The notes below the pieces were generated by a model. The model saw nothing but the letters and a program-made list of their open reading frames with translations. It made no database searches and was not told the DNA's origin. The translations under genes were made by a program, and so were the position numbers. A stretch of 64,000 nt of DNA from the NCBI GenBank assembly GCA_002482965.1, contig DLGZ01000031.1, forward strand, positions 26,629 through 90,628, given 5' to 3'. The stretch comes from Verrucomicrobiaceae bacterium UBA7681 (lineage in GTDB: Bacteria; Verrucomicrobiota; Verrucomicrobiia; Verrucomicrobiales; Verrucomicrobiaceae). Positions 17,904-26,391 of the stretch are shown here, in pieces. Each line of letters begins with the position of its first letter. Positions within the stretch are counted from its first letter, which is position 1.

Positions 17904-18580
17904 CGAACTTCCGCACATTCATTCTCGGTCTCGCCGCCGCCTTCGGGCTGCCTTGGCTGTGTCTCATCGTCCTCCCGGCGATGCAGTACGAACAGCTCAC
18001 CCCTGTCGCTTATGACAAGGACAAGGACGGCGTCGAAGGATTCTTCCCGCCTGCCCCCGTCAATGGGCAGGGCCAGCTCGTTTACATCCGCGAAGGCTGC
18101 AATCAGTGCCACACGCAGATGATTCGTCCGGTTCAGCTCGGCCTCGACGGCTGGTACAAAGGCTGGGGCCAGGATCAGGAAGCCCGCCCCACCACTCCGG
18201 CGCGTCCCAATGTTCTGGGTGACTACCTCGGCGAGAAATACGCCCTCCTCGGCATTCAGCGTGTCGGTCCAGACCTCGCCAACTTCGGCTGGCGTGCTCC
18301 TTCCAAGGCAGCGCTCTATCAGCACCTCTACTCACCGCGTTCCGTCCATGACTGGAGCACGATGCCCGCCTACACCGGCCTCTTTAAGCTGCAGAAAATC
18401 CAGGGACCCATCTCCGAGGGTGCTCTGAAGCTGCCGAGGAAATTCGCGGTACCTGCAGGTTATGAAGTCGTTCCGACTCAAGAAGCCAAGCAGCTCGTCG
18501 AATACCTTCTCTCTCTGAAAAAGGATTATCCCGTCCCCGGACAGGCTGCAGCCGTCGCTGCCGCTCCCGCCAAAAAGTAG
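17900..18580 (+). CDS. CcoO-like monoheme cytochrome c (cbb3 subunit II family)
   Basis: 226 residues: an N-terminal membrane anchor (about 8-28) followed by a cytochrome c domain with REGCNQCHTQMIRPV, the hallmark of CcoO. Further family features are RVGPDLANFGWR and a methionine in WSTMPAY that probably serves as distal heme ligand. It overlaps the CcoN-like gene by 4 bp, so the two are translationally coupled. In cbb3 oxidase CcoO passes electrons to CcoN; here its partner lacks the usual active site, so the final acceptor is uncertain. Confidence 0.9.
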   Translation: MTNFRTFILGLAAAFGLPWLCLIVLPAMQYEQLTPVAYDKDKDGVEGFFPPAPVNGQGQLVYIREGCNQCHTQMIRPVQLGLDGWYKGWGQDQEARPTTPARPNVLGDYLGEKYALLGIQRVGPDLANFGWRAPSKAALYQHLYSPRSVHDWSTMPAYTGLFKLQKIQGPISEGALKLPRKFAVPAGYEVVPTQEAKQLVEYLLSLKKDYPVPGQAAAVAAAPAKK

Positions 18581-18606
18581 CCCCCTCTCGCGACCCGCAC
18601 GCCCCC

Positions 18607-19335
18607 ATGAGCGCACCCGCCCATCCAGACAGCACCGATCTCGACCGCCTTCACAGTGCTGTGAAGCGCGAGAAGGAAGATCTCGCTCCCGAAAGCCAGC
18701 CTGCGCCCCTTTGGGCCATGTTTTTGCTCATGATCGTCGCCATCATCGCTGGTGGCCAGCTTGGCCCGATGACCGGCGGCTGGAGCTTCAATGTCAGCAA
18801 TCCCTTTGCCACCGCTGGTGGCGGAGACCCACGTCCAGGCGGAGCCGGCGCAGGCGATGCGCTGGATCCCTTTGCGCTGGCCATGAAAAAAGGTTCCAGT
18901 GGCTACGCTGTTTGCGGTGGCTGCCATCAGGGCAATGGCGGCGGTCTTCCAGGCCAGTTCCCACCTTTGGCCAAGTCTGAATATGTTCTGGGCGGCACGG
19001 AGCGTCTGATCCGCATCACACAGCACGGCCTTGTCGGCCCTGTGACGGTGAATGGCCAAGGCTTCAACACCCCCGGCGGTATGCAGCCCTTTGGTGGCAC
19101 GATGTCCTCTCAAGACCTTGCCAACGTGCTGACCTTCGTCCGCAATTCCTGGGGCAACGAGGCCACCATGATCACCAAGGAAATGGTGCAAAAGGTGCGC
19201 GACGAAGAAAAACGTACCACGCAGTGGACCGCCGCTGAGCTGGAGCCGTTCGCGGAAAAAAATGTCCCGGGTGATATCCCTGCCGGCCCTGGAGCTACCG
19301 CTGCTGCCGCTGCACCCGCACCTGCCGCAAAGTAA
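18607..19335 (+). CDS. Membrane-anchored monoheme cytochrome c (CcoP-like position)
   Basis: 242 residues with one transmembrane helix (about 36-56), a Gly/Ala-rich linker, then a cytochrome c domain with CGGCHQGNGGGLPGQFPPL. Only one CxxCH is present, whereas CcoP usually has two. An Ala/Pro-rich C-terminus ends the protein. It follows the CcoO-like gene by 26 bp and would complete a CcoN/O/P-like trio or pass electrons to the aa3 oxidase CuA site. Role is inferred from position. Confidence 0.88.
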   Translation: MSAPAHPDSTDLDRLHSAVKREKEDLAPESQPAPLWAMFLLMIVAIIAGGQLGPMTGGWSFNVSNPFATAGGGDPRPGGAGAGDALDPFALAMKKGSSGYAVCGGCHQGNGGGLPGQFPPLAKSEYVLGGTERLIRITQHGLVGPVTVNGQGFNTPGGMQPFGGTMSSQDLANVLTFVRNSWGNEATMITKEMVQKVRDEEKRTTQWTAAELEPFAEKNVPGDIPAGPGATAAAAAPAPAAK

Positions 19336-19347
19336 ATTTAAACTGCG

Positions 19348-20151
19348 ATGACCCGTGTGAAGCAAACCGTCTCCCGCCAGGCACCTTGGGCTGCCTTCGG
19401 AGCCGTCATGCTGATCGCGAACGTAAGCTGCGGCAAGATGCCTGAAGCTGCCGCCGAAGTGAAGCTCTCGCCCGCTGTTGAGATCGCCGAAACTCCCAGC
19501 ATCATCGGCAAAGTGACGCTCAAAGGTGCCGATACCGCCGCGCTGCGCAAAGTCGTCAATGTCGGTGGCAATCCGTTTTGCACCGGGCATGGCGACATCA
19601 TTGATTCCACTTGGAAAGTGGCTGATGACGGCTCCCTCGCTGACGCCGTGATCACCGTGCGTGGCAGCCAGCGCGCCAGCAATCTCTCCAGTGCGCCTTT
19701 GGTGGATCAGACGAATTGCGAGTTCGTGCCGCACACCGTGGCGATCCAGGCCGGGCAGAATATCCGCTTTCACAACAGCGACCTGACCTTCCACAACATC
19801 CGCGTCTCGCGGTATGAAGCGCATGGCAAAGGCGCCAACATCGACAACTTCGGCCAGCCCTCCCGTGGCGACGAAAACGTGAAGACCTTCAACGCCCCCG
19901 GCATCTTCCGCCTCGAATGCGATGTGCATCGCTGGATGAACGCGTGGGTCGTTGTGCATGAAGGCGCACACACCGCAGTCTCCGCCGCCGATGGCCGTTT
20001 CTCCATCTCCCGTGCGCTGGCAGATGGTGACTACATCGTCGAAGCCTGGCATCCGCAGTTTTCGCAAAGCATCACCCACACCGTCACCGTACGTGGCGGC
20101 AAGGCCACCGCTGATTTCGAGTTCGACTTCGCGAACGCCCACCCCCTCTGA
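19348..20151 (+). CDS. Cupredoxin-like / carboxypeptidase-regulatory-domain secreted protein
   Basis: 267 residues with an N-terminal hydrophobic signal ending near Cys 28 (possible lipid anchor). The middle contains a cupredoxin-like fold with potential type 1 copper ligands: His in LTFHNIR, then the cluster ECDVHRWM giving Cys, His and Met. The C-terminal part (GRFSISRALADGDYIVEAW) resembles a carboxypeptidase regulatory-like beta domain. It lies between the cytochrome c gene and coxA, so a periplasmic copper electron carrier is plausible. Copper delivery is an alternative. Confidence 0.8.
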   Translation: MTRVKQTVSRQAPWAAFGAVMLIANVSCGKMPEAAAEVKLSPAVEIAETPSIIGKVTLKGADTAALRKVVNVGGNPFCTGHGDIIDSTWKVADDGSLADAVITVRGSQRASNLSSAPLVDQTNCEFVPHTVAIQAGQNIRFHNSDLTFHNIRVSRYEAHGKGANIDNFGQPSRGDENVKTFNAPGIFRLECDVHRWMNAWVVVHEGAHTAVSAADGRFSISRALADGDYIVEAWHPQFSQSITHTVTVRGGKATADFEFDFANAHPL

Positions 20152-20169
20152 CCCTTTGACCCCTAGCCT

Positions 20170-22131
20170 ATGAGCGCCGCCGCCACCACTCACGATCACG
20201 CCCACGATCACTCGCATGACGATCATGCACACGGGCATCATGAACAGAGCTTCATCTGGAAGTACCTCTTCTCCAGTGATCACAAGACCATCGGCATCCA
20301 GTATGGCATCACGGGCCTGCTCTTCCTGCTCTTTGGCTTCTTCCTCATGCTGCTCATGCGCTGGAGCATCGCCTATCCGGGCGTGCCAGTGCCGGCGCTC
20401 GAACTGATCCGTCAGCTTCCAGTCATCAACGGTGTTTTTGACAGCATGTTTGGCCGCTGGATGAACGCAGACGGCTCCCTCAATGGCGAATTGTACAACA
20501 TGCTGGGTGCCATGCACGGTACGATCATGGTGTTCTTCGGCATTGTGCCGCTTGGCTTCGCTGCTTTCGGCAACTTTGTGATGCCGCTGCAGATTGGCAC
20601 CATCGACATGGCCTTCCCCCGCTTGAATATGGCGAGCTACTGGCTCTTCTTCATCAGCTGCGTGCTCATGATGACCAGCTTCTTCGTCGGCACCGGCCCG
20701 GTGCAGACCGGTTGGACGATGTATTCGCCGCTCGCCTCCACGATGAACATCGGTGTGACGAGTGTCTGGGACCACGGCCATACTTGGTGGCTCTCCGCGA
20801 TGGTGTTCAACATCTCCGCTTCCCTCCTCGGTTCCGTCAATTTCATCGCCACTCTCATCAACCTCCGCACCAAGGGCATGACATGGATGAAGATGCCCTT
20901 CTTCTGCTGGGCGATGTTCGTCATCGGCTTCCTGCTTCTGCTGGCTTTCCCTCCGCTCGAAGTGGCCTCCATCCTGCAGCTCTCTGACCGCTTGTTTGGC
21001 TCCTCCTTCTATCTGCCCACCGGCCTGATGGAAGGCGGCAAACATCTCGACATCTCCGGTGGTGGCAGCCCCCTGCTCTATCAGCATCTCTTCTGGTTCC
21101 TCGCCCATCCCGAGGTGTACGTGCTCATCCTGCCGGCGTTCGCCATTCTCACCGAAGTCATTCCCTGCAATGCCCGTCGCCCACTGTGGGGGTACAAGTC
21201 GATGGTGTACTCTGTGCTCACGCTCGGCTTCCTCAGCTTCCTCGTCTGGGCGCATCACATGTACCTGACCGGCATGGGCACCATGATGTCCACCTACTTC
21301 CAGATCACCACCGTGCTCATCTCAGTTCCTTCGGTGGTGCTGCTGACCTGCTTGATGGTGTCTCTCTGGGGTGGTTCCATCCGCTTCAACACGCAGATGC
21401 TCTTCGCCTCCGCCTTCCTGCCCATGTTCGGCATCGGCGGTCTCACCGGTCTGCCATTGGCCTTCTCGTTCATCGACCTTGCCATGCACGACACGTATTA
21501 CGTGATCGGTCACTTCCATTACGTCGTTGCTCCTGGAACGATCTTCGCCCTCTTCGCAGGCATCTATCATTGGTTCCCGAAAGTCACCGGTCGTTTCATG
21601 AACGACAAGCTCGGCAAGCTGCACTTCTGGCCTTCGCTCATCGGCATGAATCTCGTCTTTGGCCCTATGTTGATCCAGGGCATGGCCGGCTTCCACCGCC
21701 GCTGGTATGACGGCGGCAAGTACTTCGAAAACACCAGCAGCATGTCCCACTGGACCACGACGCTGACCCACAAGATTGGTGCCTTCTTCGGCTTGAACAT
21801 CCCGGACAACATGCTGTCCCTCAACATCGTCATGTCCGTCGGTGCGTTCATCCTCGCGCTGGGTCAGGTGCCGTTCATCTTCAACTTCTGGTACAGCATC
21901 AAGGGCGGCAAAAAAGCTACCAGCGACAATCCTTGGGACGCCACCACGCTGGACTGGGCCACACCTACCCCGCCTCCGCATGGCAACTTCCTGTTTGACC
22001 CCGTCGCGCATCGTGGCCCTTACGAGTACAGCCTTCCCGGCCACAACACCGACTTCTATCCGCAGTGGGAATCCGAACCCGGCAAACCCGACCTCAAAGC
22101 CCTCGCTGAAAAAGCTCAGGCGCATCACTAA
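20170..22131 (+). CDS. coxA: Cytochrome c oxidase subunit I (aa3 type)
   Basis: Catalytic heme-copper subunit, 653 residues with 12 helices. All expected ligands are visible: low-spin heme His in AMHGTIM, CuB His and cross-linked Tyr in HPEVYVLI, the His pair in WAHHMY, and the HDTYYVIGHFHYV helix. The extreme N-terminus is a His/Asp-rich stretch (residues 8-26), possibly metal-binding. It reduces O2 and pumps protons in the inner membrane. Short gaps to both neighbours place it in the long respiratory operon. Confidence 0.96.
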   Translation: MSAAATTHDHAHDHSHDDHAHGHHEQSFIWKYLFSSDHKTIGIQYGITGLLFLLFGFFLMLLMRWSIAYPGVPVPALELIRQLPVINGVFDSMFGRWMNADGSLNGELYNMLGAMHGTIMVFFGIVPLGFAAFGNFVMPLQIGTIDMAFPRLNMASYWLFFISCVLMMTSFFVGTGPVQTGWTMYSPLASTMNIGVTSVWDHGHTWWLSAMVFNISASLLGSVNFIATLINLRTKGMTWMKMPFFCWAMFVIGFLLLLAFPPLEVASILQLSDRLFGSSFYLPTGLMEGGKHLDISGGGSPLLYQHLFWFLAHPEVYVLILPAFAILTEVIPCNARRPLWGYKSMVYSVLTLGFLSFLVWAHHMYLTGMGTMMSTYFQITTVLISVPSVVLLTCLMVSLWGGSIRFNTQMLFASAFLPMFGIGGLTGLPLAFSFIDLAMHDTYYVIGHFHYVVAPGTIFALFAGIYHWFPKVTGRFMNDKLGKLHFWPSLIGMNLVFGPMLIQGMAGFHRRWYDGGKYFENTSSMSHWTTTLTHKIGAFFGLNIPDNMLSLNIVMSVGAFILALGQVPFIFNFWYSIKGGKKATSDNPWDATTLDWATPTPPPHGNFLFDPVAHRGPYEYSLPGHNTDFYPQWESEPGKPDLKALAEKAQAHH

Positions 22132-22167
22132 ACCGCGAACTCTGAACCGCGCACCGCGACTACTTCA

Positions 22168-23538
22168 ATGGACATCCCCTACACAGTTCACGCCCGTCCA
22201 GACACCGGTCTTTACAATGCGAAGATCGGCATCTGGCTCTTCCTCGCCTCGGAAGTCATGCTCTTCGGCGGCTTGTTCTCCGCCTACATCTTCCTCCGCG
22301 TCGGTGCCGACTATCCGTGGCCGGTGCATGATCTGGATGTGAAGCTCGGCTTCATCAACACCGTCGTCCTCATTGCCTCCTCGGTGACGGTGCTCATGGC
22401 CTTGGCCATGCTCAAGCTGCGCAAGTTTGGCTGGTACAAGATCAACATGGCCCTCACCGTGCTTTGCGCAGGGGTCTTCATGTTCAACAAGACGCTCGAG
22501 TACAAGGCCAAGTTCGCCCACTACGCCGTAAGACTCACGGACGGCACGATGCTCACCGGTCACATGCCGAAGGATAAGGATGGGAACACCATTCACTATC
22601 AAGTGAAGTTTGACGGTGTCACGGAACTCACTCTTTCCGTTCCTCTCAAGCACACCGCTGTGACGGCTGATCCCGTCGGGTATGTCCTGCCGTTCATCGA
22701 AGGCACGGCTCCCAAGTTCAAAACCGAAAGCGGCCAGGAAATCACCCTGGACGAGGCTTCATTTGAGACCCTCAGCGCAGAGGCAGTCAAAAAGGCCAAG
22801 GCAGAAAACAAGGGCACCGCTTCCATCAAGCTCGTCGCCACCGCCCCGATTAAACTCGCCGCAAAGCCCTCCGAAATTTTTGCCTACACCGACACCACCA
22901 TCACCTTCCGTGACGGCACCACCGCCACCGGCAAGCTGACGGATGACAAGATGACGTTTGAAGTCGATGGCGTCGATGCACGCGGCGTGGCCCAGTCGGA
23001 AAAGTCCCTCGCCTTTGATCACCGCTATCTGGGTGAAGCCTGGCAGAAGGCCTTTGTGGAGAACCGTGACCATCACATCGCCAAGTTCGAAACGGATTAT
23101 CCGACCCGTGACAAATCCCGCTCAGCAACGCTGCAGAAAGAGTCGCTCTTCTTCAAACTGAACTCCGCCGAGCCTCCTGCTGCAGGTGCCCCCCATGGCG
23201 ATGCGCATGGTGCTGAGGCCCACGCTCCGGCCGAAGGTCATGGCGAAGCCCACGCACACCACCCCACCGTGGTGCTGGAAAAGAAGGACTTCACTTTCTT
23301 CTCCAACTTCACGCCCAAGCTGAACACCTACTACGCCATCTACTTCACGCTCACCGGCCTGCACGGTTTGCATGTGGTCGCCGGTGCCGGGGTGCTGCTC
23401 TACTTCTTGGTGTTTGACGGCAAGCGCATGCGTCAGGATCCCGAGCATCTCGCCAATCGAGTCGAAGTCGGCGGCCTCTTCTGGCACTTCGTCGATCTCG
23501 TCTGGATCTTCCTCTTCCCTCTCCTTTACCTCCTCTAA
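22168..23538 (+). CDS. coxC: Cytochrome c oxidase subunit III with large soluble insert
   Basis: 456 residues, about twice the normal bacterial length. N-terminal helices (about 18-105, IGIWLFLASEVMLFGGLFSAYIF) and C-terminal helices (about 380-456, TGLHGLHVVAGAG and GLFWHFVDLVWIFLFPLLY) are typical CoxC. Between them lies a soluble insert of about 260 residues with two beta-rich segments (DGTMLTGHMPKDKDG and RDGTTATGKLTDDKM look alike) and a His/Ala-rich stretch at about 345-367. The insert starts after an even number of helices, so its side of the membrane needs a topology check. Subunit identity is firm; the function of the insert is unknown. Confidence 0.92.
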   Translation: MDIPYTVHARPDTGLYNAKIGIWLFLASEVMLFGGLFSAYIFLRVGADYPWPVHDLDVKLGFINTVVLIASSVTVLMALAMLKLRKFGWYKINMALTVLCAGVFMFNKTLEYKAKFAHYAVRLTDGTMLTGHMPKDKDGNTIHYQVKFDGVTELTLSVPLKHTAVTADPVGYVLPFIEGTAPKFKTESGQEITLDEASFETLSAEAVKKAKAENKGTASIKLVATAPIKLAAKPSEIFAYTDTTITFRDGTTATGKLTDDKMTFEVDGVDARGVAQSEKSLAFDHRYLGEAWQKAFVENRDHHIAKFETDYPTRDKSRSATLQKESLFFKLNSAEPPAAGAPHGDAHGAEAHAPAEGHGEAHAHHPTVVLEKKDFTFFSNFTPKLNTYYAIYFTLTGLHGLHVVAGAGVLLYFLVFDGKRMRQDPEHLANRVEVGGLFWHFVDLVWIFLFPLLYLL

Positions 23539-23559
23539 TCCCGCATTCCCTCAACCGTC

Positions 23560-23892
23560 ATGGCCGACAACGTCGAAGCAATCCAAAAATCGATCAAGTG
23601 GTACTTCATCATCGGAGGACTGCTGATCATCCTGAGCGGAGCTACCGTGGGACTTTCTTATGTGGAGCTCCCCACCCACAGCCTGAACATCCTCGTCGGC
23701 ATGATTCTGGCGACGATCAAGGCCTCCATGGTGGCGCTGATCTTCATGCATCTCAGCCATGAGCGCAGCCTGATCTACAAGATGCTGGCCTTCACCGCAG
23801 CCTTGGCGATCGTGCTTTTCACGCTCTTCATCCTCGCCCACGAAGACCCGCTCGTTTTCCCCGGCTTCTACGCCCCTGTCGAACAGCAGTAA
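23560..23892 (+). CDS. coxD: Cytochrome c oxidase subunit IV (prokaryotic COX4 family)
   Basis: 110-residue protein with three hydrophobic helices, ending in a Phe/Pro-rich tail. The pattern LVGMILATIKASMVALIFMHL is the signature of bacterial COX4/CyoD-type small subunits. It follows coxC by 21 bp. It stabilises the oxidase core and is not catalytic. Confidence 0.88.
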   Translation: MADNVEAIQKSIKWYFIIGGLLIILSGATVGLSYVELPTHSLNILVGMILATIKASMVALIFMHLSHERSLIYKMLAFTAALAIVLFTLFILAHEDPLVFPGFYAPVEQQ

Positions 23893-23909
23893 TCCTCCGC
23901 ACGACCGCC

Positions 23910-24113
23910 ATGGCCCTCAAGCACTTCCACATCGTCTTTCTCGTCTTCGCCATCTTGTGCGATGCCGGGTTCTGGCTGTGGATGCATTTCATGCCTGAGG
24001 AAGCCGCCAATGCGGGTGCCGCTCCCCTGAAAAACTACGCGGGCCTGCTCTGCGTCGCCCTGCTGGTCTATACCGTGTGGTACCTCGGTAAAAAAATGCG
24101 CACCATCATCTGA
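23910..24113 (+). CDS. Small two-helix membrane protein in the oxidase operon
   Basis: 67 residues with two predicted helices (FHIVFLVFAILCDAGFWLWM and YAGLLCVALLVYTVWYLG) joined by a short acidic loop. No family recognised. It lies 17 bp after the subunit IV gene and 3 bp before another tiny gene, so it is translated as part of the operon and may be an accessory oxidase subunit or assembly factor. Confidence 0.75.
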   Translation: MALKHFHIVFLVFAILCDAGFWLWMHFMPEEAANAGAAPLKNYAGLLCVALLVYTVWYLGKKMRTII

Positions 24114-24116
24114 GCC

Positions 24117-24320
24117 ATGCTTCCCGCATTTCCATCTTCCATTCTCGCCTGCGCCACCTGCATGTCCGACAAAGGCAGCCTTGTCGGACAGGCCCAGGGC
24201 TTCGCCATTCTCTTCATGCTGGGCATGCTTGCCTTCATGTTCCTCTGCGCCGCCGGCTTCGTTTATTCTTTTGTGCGTCGTCAGCGTGCGCATCAAGACC
24301 TCACCACCGTCTCAGCTTGA
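24117..24320 (+). CDS. Small membrane protein with N-terminal CxxC, oxidase operon
   Basis: 67 residues: a short N-terminal segment containing ILACATCMSD, one helix (FAILFMLGMLAFMFLCAAGFVY) and a basic C-terminus. The CATC pair could bind metal or be redox active. No named family recognised. It sits 3 bp after its neighbour and 17 bp before coxB. A role in oxidase assembly is possible but unproven. Confidence 0.7.
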   Translation: MLPAFPSSILACATCMSDKGSLVGQAQGFAILFMLGMLAFMFLCAAGFVYSFVRRQRAHQDLTTVSA

Positions 24321-24337
24321 CCTCTCTTTTCTAGCAT

Positions 24338-25153
24338 ATGACCCTTAAACTCGATTCTATCAATGTCTGGATGGGCCAGACCGTAAACGCCTCTGAACAC
24401 GGCGCGCTTGTTGACCACATGCTGGGCTTTGTCCACTGGTTCATGGTCGTGCTGGGCGTGGGCTGGTCCATCTATCTTGCCGTCGCCTTCTATCGCTTCC
24501 GCCAGAAAAAGACCGCCAAGGCCGACTACTATGGCTTCCGTGGCCATGCGACCACCCACATCGAAATCGGCGTGGTCATCGTGGAAGCCATTCTCCTGCT
24601 CGGCTTCGCCTTCCCGCTCTGGTCCCACCAGGCCGATGACTACCCCACCTCCCCCGACACCATTCGTATGCGCGCCCTGGGCGAGAAGTTCCTTTGGAAC
24701 TTCCAGTATCCCGGCACGGACATGATGCTTAGCACCTGGGACCTGCGCAATGTCGATGGTGCTACCAACACCATGGGTAAAGACCTGCACGACCCGAACG
24801 GCAAGGACGACTTCGTCAATCCCGGCACCATGAAACTCCCTGTGGGCCGCCCGGTCATCGTCGACGTCGCCAGCAAGGACGTGATTCACAATCTCGCACT
24901 CGTGCCAATGCGTGCGGCCCAGGACGCCACCCCTGGCGTGAAGAGCCACATGTGGTTCAAGCCGATCAAAGAAGGCAGCTGGGACATCATCTGCGGTCAG
25001 CTTTGCGGCCCCGGCCACGCCCAGATGAAAGCCATTCTCGAAGTGGTTCCTGGCGACGAATACGACGCTTGGGCCAAGGAGCAGTCCGAAGCCGCGAAAA
25101 AGAAGATCGAGGCCGCCGAAGCCGCAGCGCCGAAGCCTGCCGCTGCTCACTAA
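24338..25153 (+). CDS. coxB: Cytochrome c oxidase subunit II (CuA)
   Basis: 271 residues with two N-terminal helices (about 24-48 and 75-98) and a periplasmic cupredoxin domain. CuA ligands are present: His in VIHNLALVP, and CGQLCGPGHAQM supplying two Cys, His and Met. The residue between the cysteines that is usually Glu is Gln here. The Ala/Lys-rich C-terminus has no fused cytochrome c domain, so this is not a caa3-type subunit. It is unusually the last gene of the oxidase set and is followed by a strong terminator. Confidence 0.95.
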   Translation: MTLKLDSINVWMGQTVNASEHGALVDHMLGFVHWFMVVLGVGWSIYLAVAFYRFRQKKTAKADYYGFRGHATTHIEIGVVIVEAILLLGFAFPLWSHQADDYPTSPDTIRMRALGEKFLWNFQYPGTDMMLSTWDLRNVDGATNTMGKDLHDPNGKDDFVNPGTMKLPVGRPVIVDVASKDVIHNLALVPMRAAQDATPGVKSHMWFKPIKEGSWDIICGQLCGPGHAQMKAILEVVPGDEYDAWAKEQSEAAKKKIEAAEAAAPKPAAAH

Positions 25154-25180
25154 TTTCCATCCTCTTGGATGGCAGAACCG

Positions 25181-25222
25181 AAGGGCAAAATAATGACCTC
25201 ATTATTTTGCCCTTCTGCTTTT
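25181..25222 (+). terminator. Strong intrinsic terminator ending the respiratory operon
   Basis: A perfect 16-bp inverted repeat (AAGGGCAAAATAATGA / TCATTATTTTGCCCTT, 25181-25196 and 25199-25214) with a 2-nt centre, followed by CTGCTTTT. It lies 28 bp after the coxB stop. The A-rich left arm would give U-rich readout on either strand. Confidence 0.8.
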
Positions 25223-25247
25223 GACGCACGTTCCTGATCTGACTCTC

Positions 25248-26318
25248 ATGCCCTCCCGTGCCTTTCACCGTTATGCCCTGTTCACCCTCGCCGTCGGCGT
25301 GGTGCTGATCTGGTGGGGTGCTGCGGTGACCACGGAGGACGTCGGCCTCGCAGTGCCAGACTGGCCGCTGTGCTACGGCAAGCTCAACCCCGAAGGCTGG
25401 TACAAGGTGCCTGCGCTGCTGCTGGAGCACGGGCACCGCTGGATCGCCACCACCATTGGGTTTCTGGTGCTCGGCATGTACTTCTGGCAGTTTGCCAAGT
25501 TCAAACCCGGCTCCATGGAAGGTGTCGGCATCATTCTCTGCTCCTTCGGCTTTCTAGTGCTGATCTTCATGGGATCTGTGGCCACCGCTGCGTTCATCGG
25601 CAGTCTCGGTTTTTGCTGGCTTGTCCTGAAATGGTACAGTCAGCGCTGGCCCTTGCTGCGCGGCCTGACCACGCTCGCCTTGTTGTTGGTTGTAGTGCAG
25701 GCTTCACTCGGTGGTTTGCGGGTTTTGAAAATGTCGGACCCGCTGGGCATCACGCATGGGACGCTCGGTCAGTTGTTCTACTGCCTGCTGGTCTTCATCG
25801 CTTTCGCCTCCTCCCGCACATGGACGGAAGGCCGTCTTGTTCTCACCCTTAAAGAAGCCGGCCGTGCGCGCTTCTGGTCGCTGGCGTTGTTTCTCGGCGT
25901 CTTTGGTCAGCTCGTTCTAGGTGCCAGCCTGCGCCACACGCAGCGCACCCATCTCGCTGCCAGTGACATTCTCACCACCAAAGGCCAGTGGCTGCCACCG
26001 TTTCAGCCGCCGGATGTGTTTCTGCTGTTTGCCCACAAATACTGGGGCTTCACCGTCGCATTGCTGATCATCTTCGTCGCGGTGCGCGCCCGGCGCTGGC
26101 TCATCACCCTGCCGCAGATGCGCCTCGTCGCCACACTGCTGCTGTTCATGCCCACCGTGCAGGTGGCGCTGGGCATCTTCGTGATCCTGACCGGCAAAAG
26201 CTTCTGGGTCACCAACTTTCACGTGCTTAATGGACTGGGACTTCTCGCGCTCAGCAGCCTGCTCGTCGCCACCTTCTGGGGAGATCGCCTTTGCCGTCGT
26301 GAAGTGACTGAGGAGTGA
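25248..26318 (+). CDS. ctaA: Heme A synthase (COX15/CtaA family)
   Basis: Integral membrane enzyme converting heme O to heme A for the aa3 oxidase. About eight helices; key residues include EHGHRW (His near residue 64), a later HGTLGQLFY, and paired C-terminal His in FAHKYWGF and TNFHVLNG, matching heme ligands of the family. Start at 25248; a TTG at 25221 is in frame but falls in the terminator tail. It follows the oxidase terminator by 25 bp and probably has its own promoter or depends on read-through. No CtaB is visible in the window. Confidence 0.88.
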   Translation: MPSRAFHRYALFTLAVGVVLIWWGAAVTTEDVGLAVPDWPLCYGKLNPEGWYKVPALLLEHGHRWIATTIGFLVLGMYFWQFAKFKPGSMEGVGIILCSFGFLVLIFMGSVATAAFIGSLGFCWLVLKWYSQRWPLLRGLTTLALLLVVVQASLGGLRVLKMSDPLGITHGTLGQLFYCLLVFIAFASSRTWTEGRLVLTLKEAGRARFWSLALFLGVFGQLVLGASLRHTQRTHLAASDILTTKGQWLPPFQPPDVFLLFAHKYWGFTVALLIIFVAVRARRWLITLPQMRLVATLLLFMPTVQVALGIFVILTGKSFWVTNFHVLNGLGLLALSSLLVATFWGDRLCRREVTEE

Positions 26319-26391
26319 GGTGGAGGGGGCACGGCGGTTGTTAGCACCTTGGTCTTCCAAGCACGAACCGCAAACAACCCGCAACCCTTGG

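Noticed and set aside
18526..21258. A 910-codon minus-strand open frame opposite ccoO-like to coxA genes
   Set aside because: Same artefact: the plus strand encodes recognised cytochromes and CoxA, and the antisense translation shows no family features.
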